Assembly: GCA_038040395.1 (NCBI GenBank)
Contig: JBBPIJ010000002.1
Coordinates: forward strand, 62,001-126,000
Direction: 5' to 3'
Source of the DNA: VAXT01 sp038040395
GTDB taxonomy: Bacteria > Actinomycetota > Thermoleophilia > Gaiellales > Gaiellaceae
DNA length: 64,000 nucleotides
Below are positions 25,680 to 34,061 of this stretch, piece by piece. Each line of letters starts with the position of its first letter. Position 1 is the stretch's first letter. Below the pieces are notes generated by a model, which was given only the letters and a program-made list of their open reading frames with translations, did not search any database and had not been told where the DNA came from. The position numbers and the translations under genes are program-made.

Positions 25680-26044
25680 TCCAGCAGGAATCGAGACTCA
25701 GAGTGGCCGACAACACGGGGGCACGAGAGATCCTCTGCATCCGCGTGCTCGGCGGCTCGCACCGGCGTTACGCGCGGGTCGGTGACGTTATCGTCGGAAC
25801 GGTCAAGGCCGCGACGCCCCAGGGCGCGATCAAGAAAGGCGAGGTCGTGCAGGCCGTCGTCGTCCGCACGAAGAAGCCCTACGGGCGCGACGACGGCACG
25901 ATGATCGCGTTCGACGAGAACGCCGCCGTGATCATCGATCCGGCGCGCAACCCGCGCGGCACGCGCATCTTTGGCCCCGTCGCGCGCGAGCTGCGCGAGA
26001 AGAACTTCATGAAGATCGTCTCGCTCGCACCGGAGGTGCTCTAG
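25676..26044 (+). CDS. rplN: 50S ribosomal protein L14
   Basis: 122 residues, standard, starting at GTG (MIQQESRLRVADNTGARE). Conserved RVLGGSHRRYA follows. L14 contacts 16S rRNA in an intersubunit bridge. Overlaps rpsQ by four bases and abuts rplX. Confidence 0.98.
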   Translation: MIQQESRLRVADNTGAREILCIRVLGGSHRRYARVGDVIVGTVKAATPQGAIKKGEVVQAVVVRTKKPYGRDDGTMIAFDENAAVIIDPARNPRGTRIFGPVARELREKNFMKIVSLAPEVL

Positions 26045-26416
26045 ATGAAGGCGATGAAAATCAGGAAGGGCGACACGGTGCACGTTCTCGCCGGCAAGGA
26101 CCGCGGCAAGCAAGGGCGGGTGCTCGAGGCGCGTCCGGACGAGAAGCGCGTGGTCGTCGAGAACCTGAACATGATCAAGCGGCATTCGCGCCCGAAGCCG
26201 ATCAAGAACCCGAGCCGGATGGGCGGGGCGCAGGTCACCCCCGGCGGCGTGATCGAGAAGGCCGCGCCGATCCAGATCTCGAACGTGATGCTCGTCTGCC
26301 CGACGTGCAACCGCCCCACTCGCGTCGGCTACGTCATCAAGGAGAAGCAAGGCGAAGACATCCGCAAGGTGCGCGTCTGCAAGCGCGACGACTGCCGCCA
26401 GGAGATCGACAAGTAA
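26045..26416 (+). CDS. rplX: 50S ribosomal protein L24
   Basis: 123 residues. KOW motif GDTVHVLAGKDRGKQG at about 9-24. The C-terminal part includes CPTCNRPTR and CKRDDC, so this L24 carries four cysteines that could bind zinc. L24 starts large subunit assembly. The stop overlaps the rplE start. Confidence 0.97.
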   Translation: MKAMKIRKGDTVHVLAGKDRGKQGRVLEARPDEKRVVVENLNMIKRHSRPKPIKNPSRMGGAQVTPGGVIEKAAPIQISNVMLVCPTCNRPTRVGYVIKEKQGEDIRKVRVCKRDDCRQEIDK

Positions 26417-27000
26417 TGGCTACGAAGACCGGATACGTGCCACGCCTGAAGGAGCGCTACGAGCAAGAGCTGCGCACGCAGCTCAAGGACGAGCTCGGCT
26501 TCAAGTCGGTCATGCGCGTACCCCGCGTGTCGAAGATCACGCTCAACATGGGAGTCGGCGAGGCCAAGACCGAGTCGAAGGCTCTCGACAGCGCGATCGA
26601 GGAGCTGACGACGATCGCCGGGCAGCGGGCGCAAATCCGCAAGGCCCGCAAGTCGATCGCGAGCTTCAAGCTGCGCGAGGGAATGCCGATCGGAGCGCGG
26701 GTCACGCTGCGCGGCGCCCGAATGTGGGAGTTCCTCGACCGGCTCGTCTCGATCGCCCTGCCCCGCATCCGCGACTTCCGCGGGCTCGGGCCGGAGTCGT
26801 TCGACGGGCGCGGCAACTACTCGATCGGCATCCGCGAGCAGATCATCTTCCCGGAGATCGACTACGACGACGTCCAGACGATCCGTGGCCTCGACGTCGC
26901 CATCACGACGACTGCGCAGAACGACGACGAGGGCCTCGCGCTCCTGCGCGGCCTCGGCTTGCCGTTCCGCGAGAGAGAAGGAGCAGAACAGAGTGGCTAA
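26416..27000 (+). CDS. rplE: 50S ribosomal protein L5
   Basis: 194 residues. Typical motifs MRVPRVSKITLNMGVGEA (about 34-51) and FRGLGPESFDGRGNYS. L5 binds 5S rRNA and contacts P-site tRNA. Its ATG overlaps the rplX stop, and its last codons overlap the rpsZ start. Confidence 0.98.
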   Translation: MATKTGYVPRLKERYEQELRTQLKDELGFKSVMRVPRVSKITLNMGVGEAKTESKALDSAIEELTTIAGQRAQIRKARKSIASFKLREGMPIGARVTLRGARMWEFLDRLVSIALPRIRDFRGLGPESFDGRGNYSIGIREQIIFPEIDYDDVQTIRGLDVAITTTAQNDDEGLALLRGLGLPFREREGAEQSG

Positions 27001-27178
27001 GAAGTCTTTGATCGCCAAGGCCAAGCGGACGCCTCGCTACAAGGTCCGCGCCTACAGCCGCTGCAACCGCTGCGGCCGGCCCCGAGCGGTCTACAAGAAG
27101 TTCGGCCTTTGCCGGATCTGCCTGCGCGAGCTCGCGCACGAGGGCGCGATCCCCGGCATGACGAAATCGAGCTGGTGA
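26993..27178 (+). CDS. rpsZ: 30S ribosomal protein S14, zinc (type Z) form
   Basis: 61 residues with C24-x2-C27 and C40-x2-C43, the zinc form of S14. Starts at GTG 26993 within the rplE end; GAAGGAGCAG lies before it. S14 completes the 30S head. Confidence 0.98.
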   Translation: MAKKSLIAKAKRTPRYKVRAYSRCNRCGRPRAVYKKFGLCRICLRELAHEGAIPGMTKSSW

Positions 27179-27179
27179 A

Positions 27180-27242
27180 CCGCGAAAAATGCTTCGCACT
27201 TTTCGCGGAAATAGGAAGTCCCGTCGCTTCGCTCGGGAGACT
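27180..27242 (+). promoter_or_regulatory. Two hairpins between rpsZ and rpsH
   Basis: CCGCGAAAA (27180-27188) pairs perfectly with TTTTCGCGG (27200-27208) around TGCTTCGCA, itself a stable mini-hairpin. A second imperfect stem (AGTCCCG with CGGGAGACT) follows at 27217-27242. The gap is otherwise without genes. The TGCTTCGCA core resembles the repeats after rpoC and rplQ. Confidence 0.6.
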
Positions 27243-27270
27243 GGGAAAGAGATAGGCAGGTAGAAAACAC

Positions 27271-27705
27271 GTGCATACAGACCCAATTGCAGACATGTTG
27301 ACTCGGATCCGCAACGCGAACAAGGCGATGCACGAGACGACCGAGATGCCGACCTCTCGCCTGAAGGAGCAGATCGCACGCATCCTCAAGGACGAGGGCT
27401 ACATCAGCGACTACCGCATCGTGAGCGCAGAGGAGCACAACAGCAAGCACGAGGACAAGAAGAAGCACCGCGCCTACGGGACGCTCGTCGTCGAGCTCAA
27501 GTTCGGCCGCAATCGCGAGCGGATCATCACCGACTTGAAGCGCGTGTCGAAGCCCGGCCGGCGCGTGTACGCTCGAAAGGATCGGCTGCCGCGCGTGCTC
27601 GGGGGAATGGGTACGGCGATCCTCTCGACGTCGGGCGGGCTCGTCACGAGCCGCACGGCTGAGGAGCGCGGAGTAGGCGGCGAGGTCGTCTGCTTCATCT
27701 GGTGA
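27271..27705 (+). CDS. rpsH: 30S ribosomal protein S8
   Basis: 144 residues starting at GTG (MHTDPIADMLTRIRNA). The C-terminal ISTSGGLVTSRTAEERGVGGEV-like motif is present. S8 binds helix 21 of 16S rRNA and in E. coli represses the spc operon. The SD is weak (GGCAGG, far upstream). Confidence 0.98.
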   Translation: MHTDPIADMLTRIRNANKAMHETTEMPTSRLKEQIARILKDEGYISDYRIVSAEEHNSKHEDKKKHRAYGTLVVELKFGRNRERIITDLKRVSKPGRRVYARKDRLPRVLGGMGTAILSTSGGLVTSRTAEERGVGGEVVCFIW

Positions 27706-27709
27706 GCCA

Positions 27710-28243
27710 ATGAGTCGAATCGGCAAACAGCCAATCGTGGTTCCGGACGGTGTCAACGTCGCGGTCGACCCTGGCCGCATAACCGTCAACGGGCCGCTGG
27801 GCGAGCTGACGCAGAACGTGCCGGTCCGGATCACGGTCGAGAAGGAAGAAGGCCAGCTGCTCGTCAAGCGCCCGACCGACCGGGGCGACGATCGCGCGCT
27901 GCACGGCCTGACCCGCTCGCTCGTGGCCAACATGGTCGAGGGCGTCACGAACGGCTTCGAGAAGCGCCTCGAGATCCAGGGCGTCGGCTACCGCGCCACG
28001 ATGCGAGGGACGGCGCTCGAGCTGAACGTCGGCTACTCCCACTCGGTCGTCATCGAGGCGCCTGCGGGAATCGAGTTCGAGGTTCCCGTCCAAACGGAGA
28101 TCGTCGTCAAGGGCATCGACAAGCAGCTCGTCGGCGAGATTGCCGCCGAGATCCGCGACGTGCGCAAGCCCGAGCCCTACAAGGGCAAGGGAATCCGGTA
28201 CCAGGGCGAGTACGTGCGCCGGAAGGTCGGGAAGAGGGCTTAG
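27710..28243 (+). CDS. rplF: 50S ribosomal protein L6
   Basis: 177 residues, two repeated L6 domains, starting MSRIGKQPI and ending with PEPYKGKGIRYQGEYVRRK. L6 lies near the sarcin-ricin loop. Its TAG stop opens copy 3 of the structured stop-to-start element. Confidence 0.98.
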   Translation: MSRIGKQPIVVPDGVNVAVDPGRITVNGPLGELTQNVPVRITVEKEEGQLLVKRPTDRGDDRALHGLTRSLVANMVEGVTNGFEKRLEIQGVGYRATMRGTALELNVGYSHSVVIEAPAGIEFEVPVQTEIVVKGIDKQLVGEIAAEIRDVRKPEPYKGKGIRYQGEYVRRKVGKRA

Positions 28244-28406
28244 TGCTCCTCCCAGCAATGTACCCATCACTTGCGGCGGCCGATGAGCGGCGCCAGGCGG
28301 TGTCCTCACTCGCCCCAATGCTGACAAGCATTGGGCCTCCCTGCGTCCTACCCTGGCTTGCTCCTCGACCCCCGCAAGCGGGGGCCCATCACTGGGAGAA
28401 GCACTA
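28241..28406 (+). ncRNA. Stop-to-start structured element, divergent copy (rplF-rplR)
   Basis: The end arms GTGCTCCTCCCAG (28243-28255) and CTGGGAGAAGCAC (28392-28404) pair with one mismatch; the 3' arm holds the rplR SD. GCCAGG (28292-28297) pairs with CCTGGC (28352-28357), and CCCAATGC-TGACAA-GCATTGGG (28314-28335) forms the inner hairpin. All three helices match those of copies 1 and 2 in position although much of the sequence differs. An extra CCCCCGC-AAGC-GGGGG hairpin lies on the 3' side. Confidence 0.78.
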
Positions 28407-28760
28407 ATGGCCACGCTCACGGTCAGAGAGGCTCGCGAGCGCCGCCATAGGCGCGTGCGCAAGACCGTCGTCGGGACGGGCGAGAGGCCGCGCCTTGCCG
28501 TCTTCCGCTCGAATTCCGGCATCGAGGCGCAGCTGATCGACGACCTCGCGGGCAAGACGCTCGCCGCTGCGAGCTCGCTCCACCTGAAGTCGTTCAAGGG
28601 CAACAAGACCGCGCAGGCCGAAGAAGTGGGGAAGACGCTCGCCGAAGCCGCGAAGAAGGCCGGCATCGAAGCCGTCGTCTTCGACCGGGGCGGCTACCTC
28701 TACCACGGGCGCGTCAAGGCGCTCGCCGATTCAGCCCGCCAAGGAGGCCTGAAGTTTTGA
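28407..28760 (+). CDS. rplR: 50S ribosomal protein L18
   Basis: 117 residues, standard. Conserved RPRLAVFRSN and VFDRGGYLYHGRVKALAD segments. L18 binds 5S rRNA together with L5. Start ATG lies two bases after the structured element. Its stop overlaps rpsE. Confidence 0.98.
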   Translation: MATLTVREARERRHRRVRKTVVGTGERPRLAVFRSNSGIEAQLIDDLAGKTLAAASSLHLKSFKGNKTAQAEEVGKTLAEAAKKAGIEAVVFDRGGYLYHGRVKALADSARQGGLKF

Positions 28761-29425
28761 GCACCACGCCAGTCGAACGTGAAGTCATCGCACGGGAGCA
28801 GAGCCGCGAGCTCAAGGAGCGCGTGGTCGAGATCAACCGCGTCGCCAAGGTGGTCAAGGGCGGCCGGCGGTTCTCGTTCACGGCGCTCGTCGTGATCGGG
28901 GACGAGGTCGACCGCGTCGGGCTCGGCTACGGGAAAGCCCGCGAGGTTCCGCTCGCGATCTCGAAAGCCGTCGACGACGCGAAGAAGAACCTCTTCACGA
29001 TCCCGAAGCACGGCACGACGATCACGCACCCGATCATCGGTCGCTTCGGCGCGGCCCGCGTGATGCTGCGCCCGGCGAGCGAGGGAACCGGCGTCATCGC
29101 CGGCGGCGGCGTCCGTGCCGTCCTCGAGCTCGGGGGGATCCGCGACATCCTCGCGAAGAGCCTCGGCACGACGAACCCGATCAACATGCTGAAGGCGACA
29201 GTTCAGGGGCTCCAGCACCTGCGGCGTCCCGAAGACGTTGCGGCTGCCCGCGGCCTCACCATCAGCCAGGTGCTGCCGGTGGGCGCGAAGGTTGAAGAGC
29301 AGCCCGTCCCCGACATGGCCGTACCGGTGGCCGATGTGGCCGAACCGGCTGAACCGGCGGCCGAGGCCGCTGAGGAGCCGAAGGAGACCGAGAGTGGCGA
29401 AGATCAAGATCAAGCAAGTTCGTAG
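28757..29425 (+). CDS. rpsE: 30S ribosomal protein S5
   Basis: 222 residues from TTG 28757. The dsRNA-binding N-terminal domain with GGRRFSFTALVVIGD and the C-terminal domain end at about residue 180; the rest is a tail rich in A, E and P. S5 acts in decoding and mRNA unwinding. AAGGAGG precedes the start. The end overlaps rpmD by 32 bases. Confidence 0.97.
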   Translation: MSTTPVEREVIAREQSRELKERVVEINRVAKVVKGGRRFSFTALVVIGDEVDRVGLGYGKAREVPLAISKAVDDAKKNLFTIPKHGTTITHPIIGRFGAARVMLRPASEGTGVIAGGGVRAVLELGGIRDILAKSLGTTNPINMLKATVQGLQHLRRPEDVAAARGLTISQVLPVGAKVEEQPVPDMAVPVADVAEPAEPAAEAAEEPKETESGEDQDQASS

Positions 29426-29582
29426 CTCCATCGGGCAGAGCCAGCGCCACCGCGGCACGCTCCGCGCCCTCGGCCTGGGCAAGATCGGCCGCACCGCGGA
29501 GCAGGAGGAGAGCCCGCAGCTCGCCGGTATGCTCAGGAAAGTTCGCCACCTCGTCGAGATCGACGGCGAGGTCGGATCATGA
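29394..29582 (+). CDS. rpmD: 50S ribosomal protein L30
   Basis: 62 residues from GTG 29394, MAKIKIKQVRSSIGQS onward, standard L30. The gene starts inside rpsE in another frame; the GTG is preferred to upstream codons because it gives the family N-terminus and has GGAGA before it. Confidence 0.96.
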   Translation: MAKIKIKQVRSSIGQSQRHRGTLRALGLGKIGRTAEQEESPQLAGMLRKVRHLVEIDGEVGS

Positions 29583-29605
29583 GAATCGACGTATCCCGAA
29601 TGGCC

Positions 29606-29633
29606 TGTCAAAGTAACTTGGACGCGTAGCGTG
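29606..29633 (+). repeat. Start-codon element, rplO copy
   Basis: GTAACTTGGACGCGTAGCGTG is shared base for base with the nusG copy; the part upstream is only partly alike (GTCAAA versus CTCAAC). The final GTG is the rplO start codon. Again no SD is apparent. Confidence 0.8.
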
Positions 29634-30260
29634 CCAGAGAAGCTGAACCTCTCCTCGCTCAAGCCGGCCCAGGCGCGTAAGGATCGCAAGCGCGTCGGCC
29701 GCGGCCCGGGGTCCGGCAAGGGCCGCTATTCAGGCCGGGGCATCAAGGGCCAGAAGTCCCGCTCCGGCTCGCACAAGATGCGAGCAGGATTCGAGGGCGG
29801 CCAGATGCCGATCTACATGCGACTCGGCAAGCAGCGAGGCCCGTACTCGAAGGATGCCATGCCGATGGGGCCGCACCGGACGAAGGTCTCGTCTGTCAAC
29901 GTGCGCGACCTCGAGCGCTTCGACGGCGACGTGACGCCTGAGCTACTCAAGGAAGCGGGCCTGATCAGGAACACGCGCCTCGACGTCAAGATCCTCGGCT
30001 ACGGCGACCTGACGAAGAAGCTCTCCGTCTCGGCTCACCTGTTCTCGGCGAGCGCACGAGAGAAGATCGAGCAGGCCGGCGGCACGATCACCTGGCTGCG
30101 GGGCGAGCCGAAGCCGAAGCACCCCAAGCGCCGTGTGAAGAAGGCCGCTCCTCCACCGCAGGAGAAGGCAGACGAGGCCGAGGAATCGACCGAGGAGCCC
30201 GCAGCCGAAGCCGAAGAGCCGCCGACCGACGAGCCGCCGACCGACGACGAGGCCGACTAG
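29631..30260 (+). CDS. rplO: 50S ribosomal protein L15 with acidic tail
   Basis: 209 residues; the L15 core with GSGKGRYSGRGIKGQKSRSG and the glycine-rich segment ends at about 150, followed by a tail of E, A, P and D. L15 is a late assembly protein. GTG 29631 is the end of the repeated start element. The TAG stop is followed directly by copy 2 of the structured element. Confidence 0.97.
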   Translation: MPEKLNLSSLKPAQARKDRKRVGRGPGSGKGRYSGRGIKGQKSRSGSHKMRAGFEGGQMPIYMRLGKQRGPYSKDAMPMGPHRTKVSSVNVRDLERFDGDVTPELLKEAGLIRNTRLDVKILGYGDLTKKLSVSAHLFSASAREKIEQAGGTITWLRGEPKPKHPKRRVKKAAPPPQEKADEAEESTEEPAAEAEEPPTDEPPTDDEAD

Positions 30261-30425
30261 GTGCCCCTTCCAGCAATACATGCCGGCCCCTGGCCCGCGA
30301 TCACGCGGCGCCAGAGCCCACCCTCGCCCTTGCCAAGGCTGCAAGCCTTGGCCGCGGTCGAGTGCGGCCTCTGGCTTGGTGCTCGCGACCCAGGAGCTCG
30401 GCGGCATTACTGGAAGGGGCACTAG
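30258..30425 (+). ncRNA. Stop-to-start structured element, copy 2 (rplO-secY)
   Basis: End arms GTGCCCCTTCCAG (30261-30273) and CTGGAAGGGGCAC (30410-30422) are perfectly complementary, and the 3' arm contains the secY SD. GCCAGAG pairs with CTCTGGC. Most of the interior is identical to copy 1, yet where the outer stems differ (G to C on one side) the other side changes C to G, keeping the pair. Confidence 0.8.
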
Positions 30426-31679
30426 ATGTTCTCGTGGCTCTCGAACGCCTGGCGAGTCCCGGAGCTGCGCAACCGCGTTCTCTTTACTGCGCTCGTCCTG
30501 GCCATCTACCGGCTCGGATCATGGATCCCCGCTCCGGGCGTCGATCCGACGGCCGTCAAGAGTTACTTCAGCAGCCAGGGAGGCACGGTGCTCGGCCTGC
30601 TGAACCTGTTCTCGGGCGGCGCGCTCTCGCAGTTCGCCATCTTCGCGCTCGGGATCATGCCGTACGTCACCGCCTCGATCATCCTCCAGCTCATGACCGT
30701 GGTCGTCCCCCGGCTCGAGCAGCTCCAGAAGGAGGGCGAGGCGGGGATGGCCAAGATCAACCAGTACACGCGCTACTTCACCGTCGTGCTCGCGGCGGCG
30801 CAGTCGCTGGGGTACGCCTATCTCTTCAAGCGGCAGGGAGTCCTCGACGCGAGCGTCGGTCGAACCGTCCTCATCGTGCTCACGCTCACGGCGGGCACGA
30901 CTCTCCTCATGTGGATGGGCGAGCTGATCACCAAACGCGGCGTCGGCAACGGCATCTCGCTCCTGATCTTCGCCTCCATTCTGACGAGCCTTCCGACGGG
31001 GATCAGCGCCTGGTACTACGGCGGCACCATGGAGAAGCTCTTTTTCCCGCTGCTCGCGGTCGCGATCGTCGTCGCCGTCGTGTTCATCCAGGAGGGACAG
31101 CGGAAGATTCCGATTCAGTACGCGAAGCGGATGATCGGACGCCGGATGACGGCGGGCGGGTCGACGTACATGCCGCTGCGCGTGAACATGGCCGGGGTCA
31201 TCCCGATCATCTTCGCCGCGGCCGTGATGGCGTTCCCGCCCACGATCGGCCAGTACTTCCCGCAGACGCAGTCGTTCGTCAACGCGCACTTCTCCCCGAC
31301 GAACCTCACCTACCTGCTGCTCCAGGGCTTCATGATCGTCGTCTTCACGTACTTCTACACCGCGGTGCAGTTCAATCCCGTCGACCAGGCGGACCAGCTC
31401 CGCAAGCACGGCGGCTACATCCCCGGCATCCGGCCCGGACCGCCGACGGCGCAGTATCTCGACCGCGTGCTGACGCGGCTCACGCTACCCGGGGCGCTCT
31501 ACCTCGCGATCGTCGCGATCTTGCCGAGCCTCTTCATCAAGTACTTCGGCTTCTCGCAGACGACCTCGGGCGCGCTCGGAGGCACGTCTGTGCTGATTGC
31601 GGTCGGCGTGGCACTCGACACGATGCGCCAGATGGAGTCGCAGATGATGATGCGCTCCTACGAGGGCTTCCTTAAATAG
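30426..31679 (+). CDS. secY: Preprotein translocase subunit SecY
   Basis: 417 residues with about ten membrane helices. Typical parts include LGIMPYVTASIILQL (about 77-91) and the cytosolic loop PGIRPGPPTAQYL. SecY forms the protein-conducting pore with SecE. The ATG is directly behind the structured element. adk follows after seven bases. Confidence 0.99.
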   Translation: MFSWLSNAWRVPELRNRVLFTALVLAIYRLGSWIPAPGVDPTAVKSYFSSQGGTVLGLLNLFSGGALSQFAIFALGIMPYVTASIILQLMTVVVPRLEQLQKEGEAGMAKINQYTRYFTVVLAAAQSLGYAYLFKRQGVLDASVGRTVLIVLTLTAGTTLLMWMGELITKRGVGNGISLLIFASILTSLPTGISAWYYGGTMEKLFFPLLAVAIVVAVVFIQEGQRKIPIQYAKRMIGRRMTAGGSTYMPLRVNMAGVIPIIFAAAVMAFPPTIGQYFPQTQSFVNAHFSPTNLTYLLLQGFMIVVFTYFYTAVQFNPVDQADQLRKHGGYIPGIRPGPPTAQYLDRVLTRLTLPGALYLAIVAILPSLFIKYFGFSQTTSGALGGTSVLIAVGVALDTMRQMESQMMMRSYEGFLK

Positions 31680-31686
31680 GGCAACT

Positions 31687-32271
31687 GTGCCTTTAGACGT
31701 CCTTTTACTCGGCGTCCAGGGGTCGGGCAAGGGGACGCAGGCCAACCGCATCGCCTCCGACTATGGGCTCGCGCACATCGCGACCGGCGACATCCTGCGC
31801 AGCGCGATCGCCAACGGCAGCGAGCTTGGCCGGCGCGTGAAGCCGATCCTCGAGAGCGGCGAGCTCGTCCCTGACGAGCTGATGATCGACCTGATCCGCG
31901 AGCGCCTTCAATCCGAGGATGCCGAGAACGGCTTCGTCCTCGACGGCTTCCCTCGCACGATGACCCAGGCGGAGGCTCTCGACTCGATGCTGTCCGAGAT
32001 CGGACGGCCACTATCGGTCGTCTTCCAGCTGCAGGTCCCCGACGGCGTGGCGGTCGAGCGCTTGCACAAGCGCGCCGCTGAGGAAGGGCGGGCAGACGAC
32101 ACCCCCGAGGCGATCGAGAAACGGCTCGAGCTCTACCACCGCGAGACGGAGCCGGTCGTGGCGCACTACCGGATGCTCGGCAACCTGATCGGGATCCACG
32201 GCGACCGGCCGGAGAACGAAGTGTTCTCCGAGATCCAGGACGCCCTCGAACAGGCGCAGGTAGCCTCGTGA
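31687..32271 (+). CDS. adk: Adenylate kinase, short form
   Basis: 194 residues from GTG. P-loop GVQGSGKGT at 9-17, DGFPRT at about 81-86. The lid is short and lacks the zinc domain seen in longer forms. It converts ATP and AMP to two ADP. The end overlaps map by four bases. Confidence 0.98.
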   Translation: MPLDVLLLGVQGSGKGTQANRIASDYGLAHIATGDILRSAIANGSELGRRVKPILESGELVPDELMIDLIRERLQSEDAENGFVLDGFPRTMTQAEALDSMLSEIGRPLSVVFQLQVPDGVAVERLHKRAAEEGRADDTPEAIEKRLELYHRETEPVVAHYRMLGNLIGIHGDRPENEVFSEIQDALEQAQVAS

Positions 32272-33044
32272 TCATCCGCAAATCACAGGCAGAGGTCGAA
32301 ACGATGGCGAAGGCCGGCGGCGTCGTCGCCGACACGCTCGCGCTCGTGGGCGAGCACGTGCGGCCGGGCGTGACGACGGCGGAGCTCGACCAGCTCGCCG
32401 ACGAGTACATTCGATCGCAGGGCGGCACGTCGTCCTTCAAGGGCTACCGGGGCTACCCGGCCTCGATCTGCACGTCTCCGAACGACATGGTCGTGCACGG
32501 GATCCCCGACGCGCGCCAGCTCGCGGACGGCGACATCCTCTCGGTGGACGTGGGCGTCTCGCTGGACGGGTTCGTGGCCGACTCGGCCTATACGTTCCCG
32601 GTCGGAGACGTCTCCGCGGAGGCCGAGCGACTGCTCGAGGTCTGCCAGGCAGCGCTCGCGGCGGGGATCGGCCAGTGCCGGCCCGGAAACCGCCTCTCGG
32701 ACCTCTCGCACGCCATCCAAGCAGTGACCGAGGAAGCGGGTTTCTCGGTTGTCCGCAGCCTGGTCGGCCACGGCATCGGCAGGGCGATGCACGAGGATCC
32801 GCAGATCCCCAATTACGGGGCTCCCGGGCGCGGGCCTGAGCTCGCCTCGGGGATGACCTTCGCGATCGAGCCGATGATCAACGCCGGCGGGCCCGACATC
32901 TACCTCCACGACGACGAATGGTCGATCTCAACCGTCGATGCCGCTCTGTCGGCCCATTTCGAGCACACGGTCGCAATTACAGACGAGGAGCCCCGCATCC
33001 TGACAACCGACAAGAATCGGGCGGGAGCCCTTTTGCTACCATAG
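32268..33044 (+). CDS. map: Methionine aminopeptidase type I
   Basis: 258 residues from GTG. Metal ligands are visible: the D in SVDVGVSLDG and the D in VADSAYTF, H in GHGIGRAMHEDP, E in FAIEPMI and E in ITDEEPR-like context near the end. It removes the start methionine from new proteins. infA, which normally follows, is absent. Confidence 0.97.
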   Translation: MIIRKSQAEVETMAKAGGVVADTLALVGEHVRPGVTTAELDQLADEYIRSQGGTSSFKGYRGYPASICTSPNDMVVHGIPDARQLADGDILSVDVGVSLDGFVADSAYTFPVGDVSAEAERLLEVCQAALAAGIGQCRPGNRLSDLSHAIQAVTEEAGFSVVRSLVGHGIGRAMHEDPQIPNYGAPGRGPELASGMTFAIEPMINAGGPDIYLHDDEWSISTVDAALSAHFEHTVAITDEEPRILTTDKNRAGALLLP

Positions 33045-33073
33045 TTTCTCGCCGCACAGCTCTGCTGTGCGTG
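33037..33073 (+). promoter_or_regulatory. Possible internal promoter and hairpin before rpmJ
   Basis: TTTTGCTACCAT (33031-33042) repeats the extended -10 design of the rpsL promoter, without a clear -35. It is followed by GCACAGC-TCT-GCTGTGC (33055-33071), a perfect hairpin near the expected transcript start. The rest of the 115-base gap has no gene. Confidence 0.35.
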
Positions 33074-33159
33074 TTTCTGTGTCCCGACAACCGCGCTCAA
33101 GGGCGCGATTTGTTTGCTCCGCGCCAGACTCAGACTTGGCTCGGGGAGCTAGGAGTGAA

Positions 33160-33273
33160 GTGAAGGTTCGAGCATCAGTCAAGCCAATGTGTGAGCGGTG
33201 CCGCGTGATCCGGCGGAACGGCCGGACCATGGTCATCTGCACCAATCCGCGCCACAAGCAGAGGCAGGGTTAG
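33160..33273 (+). CDS. rpmJ: 50S ribosomal protein L36
   Basis: 37 residues from GTG 33160 with AGGAG upstream. C11, C14, C27 and H32 form the zinc site of the zinc-type L36. The stop shares a base with rpsM. Confidence 0.97.
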   Translation: MKVRASVKPMCERCRVIRRNGRTMVICTNPRHKQRQG

Positions 33274-33656
33274 TGGCCCGCATCGCAGGCGTCAACCTTC
33301 CGCGTGAGAAGCGCCTCGAGGTCGCGCTCACGTACATCTTCGGGGTCGGGCGCTCGAAGTCGCGCGAGACCGCTGCCGCGCTCGGGCTGTCCCTGGACAC
33401 GAAGGTCAGCGACTTGACCGACGGGGAGATCACGAAGCTGCGCGACTACATCGACACGAACCTCCAGGTCGAGGGCGACCTTCGCCGCGAGCGCCAGCAG
33501 GCGATCAAGCGCCTGGGCGAGATCGGCGCGTACCGCGGGGTCCGGCATCGCCGCGGCCTGCCGGTGAACGGTCAGCGCACGAAGACGAACGCCCGCACCC
33601 GCAAGGGCCCGAAGAAGACCGTGGGTCGCGGCAAGAAGGCACCGACGAAAACTTAA
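33273..33656 (+). CDS. rpsM: 30S ribosomal protein S13
   Basis: 127 residues from GTG (MARIAGVNLPREKRLEVALTY). Conserved RGVRHRRGLPVNGQRTKTNARTRKG-type tail lies in the tRNA-binding part of the head. It directly precedes rpsK. Confidence 0.98.
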   Translation: MARIAGVNLPREKRLEVALTYIFGVGRSKSRETAAALGLSLDTKVSDLTDGEITKLRDYIDTNLQVEGDLRRERQQAIKRLGEIGAYRGVRHRRGLPVNGQRTKTNARTRKGPKKTVGRGKKAPTKT

Positions 33657-34061
33657 ATGGCTCCTCCTAGGAAACAAGCGGGACGCGGGCGCGCGAGGCG
33701 CCGCGTCAAGAAGAACATCGCCATCGGCCAGGCGCACATCAAGACGTCGTTCAACAACACGATCGTCACGCTCACCGACGGTGAGGGCAACGTCATCGTC
33801 TGGGAGTCGGCCGGCTCCGCGGGCTTCAAGGGCTCGCGCAAGTCGACGCCGTTCGCTGCGCAGGTCACAGCCGACGCGTGCGCGCGCAAGGGCATGGAGC
33901 ACGGCTTGCAAAAGGTCGAGGTCTTCGTCAAGGGGCCCGGTTCGGGTCGCGAGACGGCGATCCGCTCGCTCCAGGCCGCCGGCCTCGAGATCCTGGGCGT
34001 GAAGGACGTGACGCCGCAGGCCCACAACGGCGTGCGGCCGCGCAAGAGGCGGAGGGTCTAG
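33657..34061 (+). CDS. rpsK: 30S ribosomal protein S11
   Basis: 134 residues. Conserved HIKTSFNNTIVTLTD and the VKDVTPQAHNG C-terminal motif. S11 helps form the mRNA exit region. Its stop overlaps the rpsD GTG. Confidence 0.98.
   Translation: MAPPRKQAGRGRARRRVKKNIAIGQAHIKTSFNNTIVTLTDGEGNVIVWESAGSAGFKGSRKSTPFAAQVTADACARKGMEHGLQKVEVFVKGPGSGRETAIRSLQAAGLEILGVKDVTPQAHNGVRPRKRRRV

Noticed and set aside
30362..31675. Plus-strand frame of 437 codons overlapping secY
   Set aside because: It is a shifted frame of secY with arginine- and proline-rich translation; secY itself is beyond doubt.
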